Source of the DNA: Chondromyces crocatus
Lineage (GTDB): Bacteria; Myxococcota_A; Polyangia; Polyangiales; Polyangiaceae
Assembly: GCF_001189295.1 (NCBI RefSeq)
Contig: NZ_CP012159.1
Coordinates: 6,650,525-6,714,524, forward strand
Direction: 5' to 3'
Length of the DNA stretch: 64,000 nt
Of this stretch, positions 1-8,612 are shown in pieces. The stretch's first letter is position 1, and each line of letters opens with the position of its first letter. Made by a program: the position numbers and the translations under genes. The notes beneath the pieces were generated by a model. That model ran no database searches, was not told where the DNA came from, and saw nothing but the letters and a program-made list of their open reading frames with translations.

Positions 1-258
1 CGCACCAGCCCCCGCAACACGCCACGACGCGAGGGCGTCGTCGAGCGCCTGGCCAGCGAGGGCGACGAGACGCTCAGCGAGGGGTACACCGGCAGGAATC
101 CACGGGCAATACGCGACATCGATGCGCTCGCCGGCGGCATCAGCGATCTCGCCAGGGGCAGCCGCGCCGGTCTCTGCGCGCACGAAGAAGGCATGCTCGG
201 CGGGGCGAAGACCGACGGGGGAGACGAGACCGATGCCCACGATCGGGACGGGCCTCAT
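1..258 (-). CDS. Beta-ketoacyl synthase-like protein, N-terminal part (runs off left edge)
   Basis: Eighty-six codons are visible before the window ends. The protein starts MRPVPIVGIGLVSPVG, which matches the conserved opening of the thiolase-fold ketoacyl synthase N-terminal domain. The catalytic Cys would lie outside the window, so activity cannot be judged. The start codon overlaps the stop of the upstream vgrG by four bases (ATGA), so the two are translationally coupled and this is the next gene of the T6SS operon. Ketoacyl-synthase-like proteins of unknown role are known to me from DUF2169-type T6SS clusters. A role in fatty acid or polyketide synthesis is therefore less likely than a T6SS accessory role, but that is inference. 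Confidence 0.6.
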   Translation of the reverse strand, partial: MRPVPIVGIGLVSPVGLRPAEHAFFVRAETGAAAPGEIADAAGERIDVAYCPWIPAGVPLAERLVALAGQALDDALASWRVAGAGA

Positions 259-2804
259 CGGGTGGAGGCCTTCTTCGACTGAACCGCCTTGCCGTTCACG
301 ACCACCTTGCTCGCCTTCAGCGTCACGCCCCCCCCATGCACTGCGACGATGCTGCCCCCGACCTGAAAGACGACATTGCTCCCTTTCAGCTCGATCGATC
401 CTCCCGCCTGGATCGTGAGGGCCCCGCCCGCCTTGATGTGGTGCTCACCGCCGGCCTTGCTCTTGAGCGCGCCGGCCACGCTGAGGTTCGCAGCACCGCT
501 GATCGTCCGGCCGATCACCTGGGCCGCCTTCATGTGGATCGCCGCCGCCGTATCCGAGGAGATGCCGCCCGTCGTCCGGCTGATCTTGACCGCCTTGGTG
601 CTGTGGCTCCCGCCCACCGAGATGCTCGACGCGCCGAGGGAGGTCCATTTGATCGAGCCCGGCGTGGCCATGGCGCACAAAGCGCCGATGCCCTCGAACA
701 TCACCCCATCGACGATCGTCTTGCGATGCCCTGGCCCTATCGCGACGCCGCTCGCCCCCTGGGCCGCAGCCCCGCTTCCCCCGCCCCCTGCTGCGGCGGC
801 CCCCTTGGCCTGCAGAGCGCGCTCCGACCATGGGGTCAGCCCCGCAGCATCTGCGGCTGCAACAATCGCGTCTCCGCCCGGAAGCTTACCGACGCCGAGG
901 CTCACCCCTGAACGCGCGAGCGCCAGGAGCGCGCCTTGCTCCTTGTTGTCGCGATAGCCATCGTACACGGACTTGCCGATATCAGCCGCAGGCGACAGAA
1001 ACGGCCCCACGAACGGGATTGCTGAGGAGCCCTCGATTGCCGCCGCCACGGCGAACTCACACACGCCGGTGACCGGGTTACCCACCTGCTCGACGAGCGC
1101 GCCCCCGATCAGCACCGACTCGCTCCCCACGGTGGTCAAGCCCGAGGCCCCGACCGAAATCGACTGACTCCCCCCCACCGTGGCCGACTGCGAGCCGACC
1201 TCCAAGCTCAACGCATCCTTGACCGAGACCGTCTCGTCCGAGCCGACGGTCCGTGTCTGACTCCCCTTCACGGTCGCGACCTCGAACCCGACGGTCTGGG
1301 TCTTCATGTCGTTGCCGACCGTCGTCTTCTTCGCGAAGCCAGCATCCCAGACCATGTGCTGCCTGCCCGCCGCGTCATCGAAGTGGACCGCATTCCTGCG
1401 CCCCCCGCCCGGCGAACTCTGCGTCGAGAGCGCCGTGATGGTCTTGTTCGCAGGCAGCGGGAATGGCGGCGGCTGCTTCGCGTTGTACGCTCGCCCGAGC
1501 ACGAAGGGCCGGTCAGGGTCACCGTCCTCGAAGCCGACCGCGACCTCCCACCCCACCCGCGGGATGAGCATCGGCCCCGCGAGGCTCGGCTGGAGCACGC
1601 GCACTGGCCGGCTGCTCTGGTGGTCGGTGGGTCCCGTGCGGTCCCAGGGAAAGCGGACGTGGACGTGACCTGCGGCATCGGTCTCGATCTCCACCTTCGA
1701 CGGCCCGGTGATGATGGCCGGATGGATGCCGGAGATCTTCGGCCGCGGCGTGACCACCGGGAGCCGATAGCGGGTGCCACGCGGAATGGCGGTCACGCTG
1801 ATCGACGCCGGCCGGTCCTCCTGCACGTCCTGCCGCCACGCCGAGCGAACCTCGACGACGAGCAGTTCCTCCTCGGGCCGCGCGGTGCCAGCGTAGTCGT
1901 CCGTCGCCTCCAGCCGGGTCGAGAGACCGGGCGCGAGCGCCATGGAGCTGGTCTGAAAGCGATAGCTCAGCGCTTCCGCCCGGAGACCCTCCAGGAGTAC
2001 ACGCGCCCGCGCACTCCCCTCGGCAGGCGTCGCGAAGCGCCCTGGAGCACGATAGACCTCGACGCCCTGCTCGCCGGCAAGGCCGGCCGTCGCCACCCCT
2101 TCGAGCAGGAGGGCGGGCTTCGCAGGATCGTAGTCGCGCAGCGTGACCTTGCCCGGACTCCGCTTGCGGAGCGCGACACAATCGTACGCAGCAGGACGAT
2201 CCTCCAGAAGCTGGGACCCATCCGCGAGCGCGAGGACCGCATCCTCGGCAGTCGGAGCCGAGGTGGAGTCATCCTCCAGGACGAACGCATCCTGGCCGTC
2301 CCGCGCCTCGAACCGGAAATAGAGCCCCTCCTCCTCGCAGAGGCGTCGGACGAAGGCGGCATCATCTTCGGCGTACTGCGTGGTGTGATCACGCTCAGCG
2401 TGCGGGTCGAGGAGGTGTCTCCTGAAAGCGTCCCCCTGAAGGCCGGCTTTCTGAAGGACCTCAGTGACGATGTCAGGCACCGTCTTCTTCCGGAAGATAC
2501 GGCTCTGCCTGCGGTAACGGAGGACAGCAAAGGCGGACTCGACGATGGCACGATAACGGCGGCTATCGGCATCCTGAGCGGTGGCCAGAGCAGTAAATGA
2601 AGTGACGATGCCGTGAACCGGGCGCTGGCCGAAGGCGCCGACGAGAACGATGGCGGCGGGCTGGCCGAGGAGCGCGTCGGGCTCAACGGGCTCAGGGGAA
2701 AGGAGGTCGAGCTCGAACCGAGAGACGTGGCCGAGACGCTCCACGCCAGAAAGGGCAGTGACTGAAAAGGGGGCGCCGGCGCAAAGGAAGAGGGGAGTGG
2801 TCAT
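255..2804 (-). CDS. vgrG: T6SS spike protein VgrG with an internal hydrophobic insertion
   Basis: An 849-residue VgrG (TssI), the trimeric needle that tips the T6SS tube and is ejected into target cells. The N-terminal gp27-like part begins MTTPLFLCAG and contains the usual LSGVERL stretch. The gp5-like OB domain follows around residues 380-460, and then TVG-type beta-spike repeats. The spike is interrupted at about residues 583-695 by a segment rich in Ala, Gly and Pro with a hydrophobic run (IPFVGPFLSP), after which spike-like beta repeats resume to the C-terminus. The other two VgrGs here lack this segment. I chose the ATG at 2804 because an in-frame upstream TTG adds only non-conserved residues. 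The 3' end overlaps the ketoacyl-synthase-like gene by ATGA. Confidence 0.88.
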   Translation of the reverse strand: MTTPLFLCAGAPFSVTALSGVERLGHVSRFELDLLSPEPVEPDALLGQPAAIVLVGAFGQRPVHGIVTSFTALATAQDADSRRYRAIVESAFAVLRYRRQSRIFRKKTVPDIVTEVLQKAGLQGDAFRRHLLDPHAERDHTTQYAEDDAAFVRRLCEEEGLYFRFEARDGQDAFVLEDDSTSAPTAEDAVLALADGSQLLEDRPAAYDCVALRKRSPGKVTLRDYDPAKPALLLEGVATAGLAGEQGVEVYRAPGRFATPAEGSARARVLLEGLRAEALSYRFQTSSMALAPGLSTRLEATDDYAGTARPEEELLVVEVRSAWRQDVQEDRPASISVTAIPRGTRYRLPVVTPRPKISGIHPAIITGPSKVEIETDAAGHVHVRFPWDRTGPTDHQSSRPVRVLQPSLAGPMLIPRVGWEVAVGFEDGDPDRPFVLGRAYNAKQPPPFPLPANKTITALSTQSSPGGGRRNAVHFDDAAGRQHMVWDAGFAKKTTVGNDMKTQTVGFEVATVKGSQTRTVGSDETVSVKDALSLEVGSQSATVGGSQSISVGASGLTTVGSESVLIGGALVEQVGNPVTGVCEFAVAAAIEGSSAIPFVGPFLSPAADIGKSVYDGYRDNKEQGALLALARSGVSLGVGKLPGGDAIVAAADAAGLTPWSERALQAKGAAAAGGGGSGAAAQGASGVAIGPGHRKTIVDGVMFEGIGALCAMATPGSIKWTSLGASSISVGGSHSTKAVKISRTTGGISSDTAAAIHMKAAQVIGRTISGAANLSVAGALKSKAGGEHHIKAGGALTIQAGGSIELKGSNVVFQVGGSIVAVHGGGVTLKASKVVVNGKAVQSKKASTR

Positions 2805-2901
2805 AGATTCTTCGTGCTCACGGCCGAGTATGCTCGGTCTAAGACCCAATGGCTTCCCGGGCCATGCAGCCCAGCGAGCCTTCCTGTGAGGGGAGCGTCC
2901 G

Positions 2902-3912
2902 TCATGCGCTCCGCTGCCTTGATCGGTTCAGGCTCAACAGCACGTCTGCTGCGGTGTTTCTCACAATCGGTGACGGATTTCGCGAGAGTTCCACCAACCC
3001 GTCGACCGCCTCATCGTCTTCGTACTCACCCAGCGCGAGCGCCGCAGAAGCCAGAGCGTGGGGGCTTCCAGAAAGCCGCCCCGCAACGGCCTCCTTTAGC
3101 GCGCGAAGCACATCCTTCGAAGGGAAAGACGCAAGCGCCTGGGCGGCCGCAGCACATACGACATCTGAGGGATCATGCTGCATGCTATTCACGATGGGCA
3201 TGCGTGCCCGCTCATCGCCGACATTGGCGAGGGCCGAGATGGCGACCGCACGAACGTGCTCATTGCTGTCGCCTAGTACACCCAGCAACAGATCGACAAG
3301 ATTGCTCGGTCGGTAAAAGGCCAGGCGACGAACTGCGCTACGACGGACGTTGGGTTCCTCATGAGCGAGATCGTGTAGCGCGATGCTCGTTCGGTGCTCC
3401 ACGAGCGCCAGGGACGCGGCGTCCTGCCTCTCCGGGCGCTGGCGTAGGTCTTCGAGCGCCCATTGCGCGAGCTCTGCCCACTTCGTCCCTTCCCAGCTTC
3501 GTGCGATCAGTACCCAAAGCGCCTCAAGCCGTGGCCGGTTCAGGTGTGCCAGCGATTCGATTGCCGGCTGTTGCACATAAACGTCGTCGTCGTCGACGAG
3601 CTCGACGAGAGCATCCAGCGCCCTGTCATCATCATGCTCACCCAGGAGACGCGCGACGATCTGCCGTGGAGGACGAGATCGCTTCTGGCGACGGACCTCG
3701 TCCAAGAGAGTGTCGAGGACGTCCAGAGTGGCCCGTCCTTCGAGTCCGCGTAGTGCGGCCTCGCGAACATCCTCCGAAGGATCGCGAGAGATTACATCAA
3801 GAAGGTGTTCGAGGACCTCAGGCTCCGCGCATTCCCCCAGCCCATCCATCACAAGCACACGGTTCCTCGCGTCTTCATCCTGCAGAAGCGATTTAATAAA
3901 TTCACCAGACAT
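2902..3912 (-). CDS. HEAT-repeat protein in the T6SS operon
   Basis: A 336-residue all-helical protein made almost wholly of HEAT/PBS-lyase-like repeats of about 30 residues, for example segments around DPSEDVREAALRGLEG and EPNVRRSAVRRLAF. It has no signal peptide or membrane segment, so it should be cytoplasmic. I chose the ATG at 3912 (MSGEFIKSLL); upstream codons in this frame belong to a vgrG remnant read in another frame, which overlaps this gene by 11 bases. It lies between a toxin/immunity pair and a vgrG, so it may be a second immunity protein, a cargo adaptor or a chaperone. No family is known to me that settles this. Its base composition is visibly less GC-rich than the vgrGs. Confidence 0.75.
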   Translation of the reverse strand: MSGEFIKSLLQDEDARNRVLVMDGLGECAEPEVLEHLLDVISRDPSEDVREAALRGLEGRATLDVLDTLLDEVRRQKRSRPPRQIVARLLGEHDDDRALDALVELVDDDDVYVQQPAIESLAHLNRPRLEALWVLIARSWEGTKWAELAQWALEDLRQRPERQDAASLALVEHRTSIALHDLAHEEPNVRRSAVRRLAFYRPSNLVDLLLGVLGDSNEHVRAVAISALANVGDERARMPIVNSMQHDPSDVVCAAAAQALASFPSKDVLRALKEAVAGRLSGSPHALASAALALGEYEDDEAVDGLVELSRNPSPIVRNTAADVLLSLNRSRQRSA

Positions 3913-4063
3913 GGTCAGATCCGAACGCTCGATCCATTGGCGCAAGGGGCTCGGGGGCGAGGAGGTCGACCTCGGAGTGGTAGGGCAGGTCGAGGCGCTC
4001 CACGCCGGAGAGGACATCGACGAAGAGGAGGGCATCAGGGCAGAGAACGAAGGAATTGGTCAT
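3902..4063 (-). pseudogene. 5' remnant of a further vgrG
   Basis: A 53-codon reading frame starting MTNSFVLCPDALLF overlaps the stop of the upstream immunity-type gene by ATGA. Its residues LSGVERL and DLLAPEPLAP line up with LSGVERL and DLLSPEPVEP in the complete VgrG at 255-2804, at the same distance from the start. Similarity stops abruptly after about codon 42 (near base 3937), and the frame ends at a TGA inside the start of the HEAT-repeat gene. I read it as the start of a vgrG whose remainder was replaced. It may still be translated as a short peptide that couples translation of the HEAT gene. Confidence 0.75.
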
Positions 4064-4365
4064 CCACCCCAACCCTTGAGGTACTCGTCAAAGGGGATGT
4101 CACCATACTGCTCTCCGCCGACTTCGACGTACTCGCCGATCTCGGGGTAGACCTGGTCCCCCTCCACAATGACCTGGATATTATGTCGTGCGTGGTCAGC
4201 CAGAAACTTCCACAGGATCCTATTCAGCTCGGTGTTGCCGGAATTGAGCGGCACATCCTGCACTGCGGCGTGGAACCGGGTAATCTGATAGTTCTCGTGT
4301 AGAGCTTTTCCAAGCCACAGCGTGGTCCTGCACGTATGGCACGCCATCCATCCAGAGAGGCTCAT
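4060..4365 (-). CDS. Probable immunity protein for the Rhs nuclease toxin
   Basis: A 101-residue soluble, acidic protein placed 10 bases after the stop of the Rhs toxin gene, the usual place for the cognate immunity gene. It begins MSLSGWMACHTCRTTLWLGK and has a Cys-x-x-Cys pair near the N-terminus (ACHTC), then an alpha/beta-looking body and an acidic C-terminal end (GDIPFDEYLKGWGG). I do not recognise the family. The assignment rests on position, size and lower GC content shared with the toxin tip. It would act in the cytoplasm by binding the nuclease. Its stop overlaps the start of the vgrG remnant. Confidence 0.6.
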   Translation of the reverse strand: MSLSGWMACHTCRTTLWLGKALHENYQITRFHAAVQDVPLNSGNTELNRILWKFLADHARHNIQVIVEGDQVYPEIGEYVEVGGEQYGDIPFDEYLKGWGG

Positions 4366-4375
4366 CTTCTCACCA

Positions 4376-7300
4376 TCACGGGCAACCGAGCGGCCCGTTG
4401 TACAGCTCGTTTCCGTTGGGATCCGCGATTATAATCGTCACGTTCTTGTATTGCGATCCGCGATCGGGTCGTGAGCCCCTGAACCGCCTGACCATTCTCT
4501 CAGCATCAGAGCCCGAGGGCACCTGGACAAACACGTTCGACGCCTGCTTCTTGGCTGCATGTCCGACCTCCCTATTGAACGAGCCCTGGGCGCCACCCGC
4601 GATGCATTTCACCTCGCACTTCCCGACGACCTGTCCCGTCGTATCTGTGAACGTGACGTCGCCTCCTGCTTTGCCAGGTCCACCGACTTGCGCCGTGCTG
4701 CCAGCGGGTCCCGAACCAAGCACTGTCTCGGCATTCGTTTTTGTCAGTGGGAACTGCGGGTTCGAGTCGGAGATGAGTACGCTGACATCGTTTGGAGTGA
4801 AGGTGCTAAGCCCGAATGGATCGGTCCTACAGGTGGGAGCGCCATCCCATGCGCATGCATTCATCCCCCCCAGGACGTTGAGCGGATCCGGGCTCAGCCA
4901 CCTCCCCAGCGCCGCATCGAAGTACCTGAACCGCGTGTAACACAGCCCCGTCTCCCCATCCTCGTACTGCCCCAGCAGCCGGAACGGGCTCTCCACCCCC
5001 CCGTGGCGTGGCGTCGCCTTCGGATCGCGCCACACCTCCACCACCTGACCCCACGCCGAGTGCGCCGCCGACCAGGCCACCCGCCCCTCGGGATCGATCA
5101 GCTCCTTCGGCGTCCCCAGGTGGTCGTTCACGTACGTGAACACGGCCCCCTGCTCCGCTTGCAGCAGCGGCACGAAGGACCCGGGCACGTGAACGAACAC
5201 CCGCGTCCACGGCTGGTCGGGTGACGGCCCCCGCCGACCCGCAAACTCGTCCGCAGCCCGCTGCGCTGCCGTCCGGTGATCGGGCGGCGCCTCCACCCGA
5301 CGGCCTGGCTGGATCTCGGCCGCGAGCACATCGCCGTCCCACAGGAACTCCGTCACCTCCGCCTTCGGCAGCGCCTCCTTCCCCTGCTCCAGCGCCAGCC
5401 GCACCATCCGCGGGTAATCCCCCCGCGCCGCCGGCAGCACCTCCTTGCGCACCCGCCGCCCGAACGCGTCGTAGGTGAACAACACCCGCCGACCATCGGG
5501 CAGCTTCACCTCGCGCAAACGATCCCGGCAATCCCAGACGTAGCCCGTCGCCTCCGCACCATCGACCAGAAGCCCGTCGGCCTCCCGCACCTGCGGAACC
5601 TTCCGCGTGCGACGCCCGCACGCGTCGTTCTCGAAGCGCGCCTCCTGCGTGCGCGTGAGCACGTTCCCCGCACGCAGCTCCCACGGCGCCCCACGCCCCG
5701 CTTGCCCCAGCTCGCTCAGGATGTTCTGCAGCGAGCCCGTCACGTCGTACTCGAACACCTCGCTGCGGTCGCCGCGCGCGGCCTGCACGAGCTGACCGAC
5801 GGCGTCGTAGCCATACCGAGTGCTCCCCCAGCGGGCATCGTCGATCTGCGAGACCCGCCCGAGCGGATCGTGGTGCCAGCGGCGCTCCGCGAGCACCCTG
5901 GGCGCGCCGCCGCCTGGCTCCGGGGCGCTGACGCGCTGACCGGCCAGGTGATCCATCGCATCGTAGGAACTCTGGATGTCGACGCCGCTCGCATGGAGGT
6001 GCTTGCGGATCTCGCGCCCGAGCGGATCCCGATCGATCGTCACCACGTGACCGTCGTGCTCCACCGCGGCCAGCGCGCCGAGGAGATCATGACGGTACCG
6101 CGTGGTCTCACCTCCTGGCAGAACACGCGCCGCGCGACGCCCGCGCTCATCGATCGCAAAACGGATCTCCCGCCCGTTCTGGCGCTCCGCCACCAGCCGC
6201 CCGAAGCGGTCCCGCTCGAAGACGTTGACGACCTTCCCAGGAGCCTCCGTCAGGACGGCCTGGAGCAGCCGGCCCAGCCGATCGCGCTCGAAGACGATGT
6301 CCCCATCCGGCGACCGATCCTCGACGAGACGACCCAGCGGATCGTGAACGAATTCCCGGAACGTCCCGTCCGGGGAGTCGACGCGAGAGAGGTTCCCCGC
6401 CTTGCTGTAACGGTACTCGAGCCGCCGCCCATCGAACGTGTGCTCCTCGACGACGCGGCCTGCGCGGTCGTAGACGAAGCGGTACAGCTCCGCGTGCGGG
6501 TTCTCGATCTCGACGAGGCGCTCGTCGCTGTCGTAGCGGAACCGCCACGCCAGCCCATCGGCCTGCACGAGCCCGGCGAGCACGCCCGTGCCGCGGTACT
6601 CCATCGCCGTGCTCTGCCCCAGCGCGTCGGTGAAGCGCGCGACGTTGCCCAGCGGATCGTAGGTGGAGCAAGAGCTGGTGCCGTCGGGATACTGCACGGT
6701 GACCGGCTGGCCCAGCCGATCGTAGTCGACCCGGGTCCTGCGGCCGAGCGCGTCGGCGCGACCCACAGGGCGCCCGAGCGCGTCGTGCGTGTAATGCGTC
6801 GCAGCACCGCGCGCGGTGCGCTCCCACGCGACGTTGTGGTGCGCGTCGTGGCCGTAGTCGACGAGCAGCCCCTCCGGCCCGAAGATCCCGGTGAGCCGAC
6901 CCTCGCGATCATGGGCGAACGACGTCGTGAGCCCGGTCGGGTAGGTGACGCCCTTCAACGCGCCGTGGCCATCGTGCGCGTAGGTCGTCACCAGCCCATC
7001 GGCCCCGACGCGCTTCGTGGGGAGGTCGTCCTCGTATTCCCAGACCGTCTCGTTGCCCGCCGGATCGAGGACCTTCGTGCGGTTGCCCCGCACGTCGTAC
7101 GCGAAGTGCGTGGTCTGACCTGCGGCGTTCGCTTCGGAGAGCAGGAGCTGATCGTCGTCGTACGCTCTGACGAGGGCGAACTGGCCGTCCAGCGTCTCCT
7201 CGCGGAGGACCAGGCCGTCCGCGTTCCAGGTGTACCGACGGGCCTCGTTCGTACCGCTCGTGGTGGTGACACCGCTCTCGCGATCGAAGAACAGCTCGAC

Positions 7301-8599
7301 CTCGTGCAGACCACCGTCGCCCCAGGTGCGGACGCAAGCGCCCGTATCGCCGTCGTACTCGTAATGGAAGGACACCCCGTTCTTCAGGGTGGTCTTCACC
7401 ATCCGGTGGTGACTGTCGTACTCGTACCGATCCGCGTGCCCGAGGGCATTGGTGGCGACCGCGAGCTCGCCCGTGGGGTGGTACGCATAGTCGAACCAGG
7501 TTGCGAGCGAGGGCGCAGGCGGCGCCCCCTGAGCGGGCGCAGCGGGAGGCGCGGCCCAGACCTCCATGCGGATCAGGCGTCCCTTGTCGTCACTGGAGAG
7601 GCGGATCTCCCGGCCAGCGGTGTCCGTGATCCCGACGAGGCGCTCGCCCTCGTACTGGAACAGCACGGCGTGCTCGTACGGATCACGGATCGCGCGGAGC
7701 AGCGCGCGGCCCCCCCGGGCGGCGGGGAGAAACTCGCTCGTGCGGCGCGTCTCGTGGTCGTACACGGAGAAGCCACCGTGGCGATCCATGCGCAGGGAGA
7801 GCCGCTCCCCCCGGTGGAAGCTCGGCTCCTCGCTCTCCGCGCCTGCGAAGTGCGCCACGCGGCCGTCCCCCATCCGCAGCATGGCCCCGCCCTCGCGAAG
7901 CTCGATCCACTGCTCGTGAGCATGGACCCAGCCGCCACGCCCGAGTGCGCCCCGCTGCCCGGCGCGCGCCGACGAGTAGCTGCGGTGCCAGAGGATCGGG
8001 ATCAGCCCAGGCAGCGCGAGGTCCACCGCCTCATCGACGACGTAGCCGGTGGCCACATCGACCGGGTGACCCGCCTTCGTACACTTCTTCGCGCACTGCG
8101 GAGGTAATGCGAACTTGCCCTTCTTGTCTCCCTTCGCCCCCTTCCCCTTCTTGCCACCCGCGCCCCCCCCGCCGAACGCCTTGATCAGCGGCACCGTCAC
8201 CTGCGCGACGGGCATCATGTCGGTGGGCACGTTCATCCGGACCATGTCGCCGGTCGCGGAGACCGGCTTCCCTCCGGCCTTGGTGCGGCTGGAGCCCTGG
8301 ATCACCGGCGCCTTCTTCCGCACCGCGCGCGTGACGATGTCGCCGCCCGTGGGCAGGGAGGGCTGGTTCGCGGGCGGGTCGACCTTCATGACGCTGCCCT
8401 TGACGACGACCTGCTTGCCGCCCGCCTTGAGCTGCTTCTTGGTCTTCTTCGCCGTGGCCGTGCGCGCCGTGTAGACGTACGGGATCGGCACCGGACCGGC
8501 CGGTGGCGTGGGCGGGTTCAAGCTCGCCGCGGGTGTCGAGACCGCGGTGTGACCGCTCCCCTTGGTGGCGATGTCCTTGTTGCCGACGGTCGTACCCAT
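4376..8599 (-). CDS. PAAR-like/Rhs T6SS effector with C-terminal nuclease-type toxin
   Basis: A 1407-residue polymorphic toxin. Residues 1-140 form a DUF4150 PAAR-like domain (MGTTVGNKDIATKGSG; later GGDIV and GDMVRMN motifs) that would cap a VgrG spike. A DUF6531 segment follows (GHPVDVATGYVVDE, about 180-195), then a long series of YD/Rhs repeats forming the encapsulating shell. The Rhs core ends with DPLNVLGGMNACAW and DPFGL near residue 1264. The last 143 residues are the variable toxin. They contain Asp1314 and the pair Glu1329-x-Lys1331 (CEVK) followed by a helix with basic residues, as in the PD-(D/E)xK nuclease fold. The toxin tip is less GC-rich than the Rhs shell, which suggests tip exchange. 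Confidence 0.9.
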   Translation of the reverse strand: MGTTVGNKDIATKGSGHTAVSTPAASLNPPTPPAGPVPIPYVYTARTATAKKTKKQLKAGGKQVVVKGSVMKVDPPANQPSLPTGGDIVTRAVRKKAPVIQGSSRTKAGGKPVSATGDMVRMNVPTDMMPVAQVTVPLIKAFGGGGAGGKKGKGAKGDKKGKFALPPQCAKKCTKAGHPVDVATGYVVDEAVDLALPGLIPILWHRSYSSARAGQRGALGRGGWVHAHEQWIELREGGAMLRMGDGRVAHFAGAESEEPSFHRGERLSLRMDRHGGFSVYDHETRRTSEFLPAARGGRALLRAIRDPYEHAVLFQYEGERLVGITDTAGREIRLSSDDKGRLIRMEVWAAPPAAPAQGAPPAPSLATWFDYAYHPTGELAVATNALGHADRYEYDSHHRMVKTTLKNGVSFHYEYDGDTGACVRTWGDGGLHEVELFFDRESGVTTTSGTNEARRYTWNADGLVLREETLDGQFALVRAYDDDQLLLSEANAAGQTTHFAYDVRGNRTKVLDPAGNETVWEYEDDLPTKRVGADGLVTTYAHDGHGALKGVTYPTGLTTSFAHDREGRLTGIFGPEGLLVDYGHDAHHNVAWERTARGAATHYTHDALGRPVGRADALGRRTRVDYDRLGQPVTVQYPDGTSSCSTYDPLGNVARFTDALGQSTAMEYRGTGVLAGLVQADGLAWRFRYDSDERLVEIENPHAELYRFVYDRAGRVVEEHTFDGRRLEYRYSKAGNLSRVDSPDGTFREFVHDPLGRLVEDRSPDGDIVFERDRLGRLLQAVLTEAPGKVVNVFERDRFGRLVAERQNGREIRFAIDERGRRAARVLPGGETTRYRHDLLGALAAVEHDGHVVTIDRDPLGREIRKHLHASGVDIQSSYDAMDHLAGQRVSAPEPGGGAPRVLAERRWHHDPLGRVSQIDDARWGSTRYGYDAVGQLVQAARGDRSEVFEYDVTGSLQNILSELGQAGRGAPWELRAGNVLTRTQEARFENDACGRRTRKVPQVREADGLLVDGAEATGYVWDCRDRLREVKLPDGRRVLFTYDAFGRRVRKEVLPAARGDYPRMVRLALEQGKEALPKAEVTEFLWDGDVLAAEIQPGRRVEAPPDHRTAAQRAADEFAGRRGPSPDQPWTRVFVHVPGSFVPLLQAEQGAVFTYVNDHLGTPKELIDPEGRVAWSAAHSAWGQVVEVWRDPKATPRHGGVESPFRLLGQYEDGETGLCYTRFRYFDAALGRWLSPDPLNVLGGMNACAWDGAPTCRTDPFGLSTFTPNDVSVLISDSNPQFPLTKTNAETVLGSGPAGSTAQVGGPGKAGGDVTFTDTTGQVVGKCEVKCIAGGAQGSFNREVGHAAKKQASNVFVQVPSGSDAERMVRRFRGSRPDRGSQYKNVTIIIADPNGNELYNGPLGCP

Positions 8600-8612
8600 C
8601 TCCGCCCTCCGC

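Noticed and set aside
5276-8107. Long plus-strand frame opposite the Rhs gene
   Set aside because: Antisense to clear YD repeats; no start signals, domains or known motifs.
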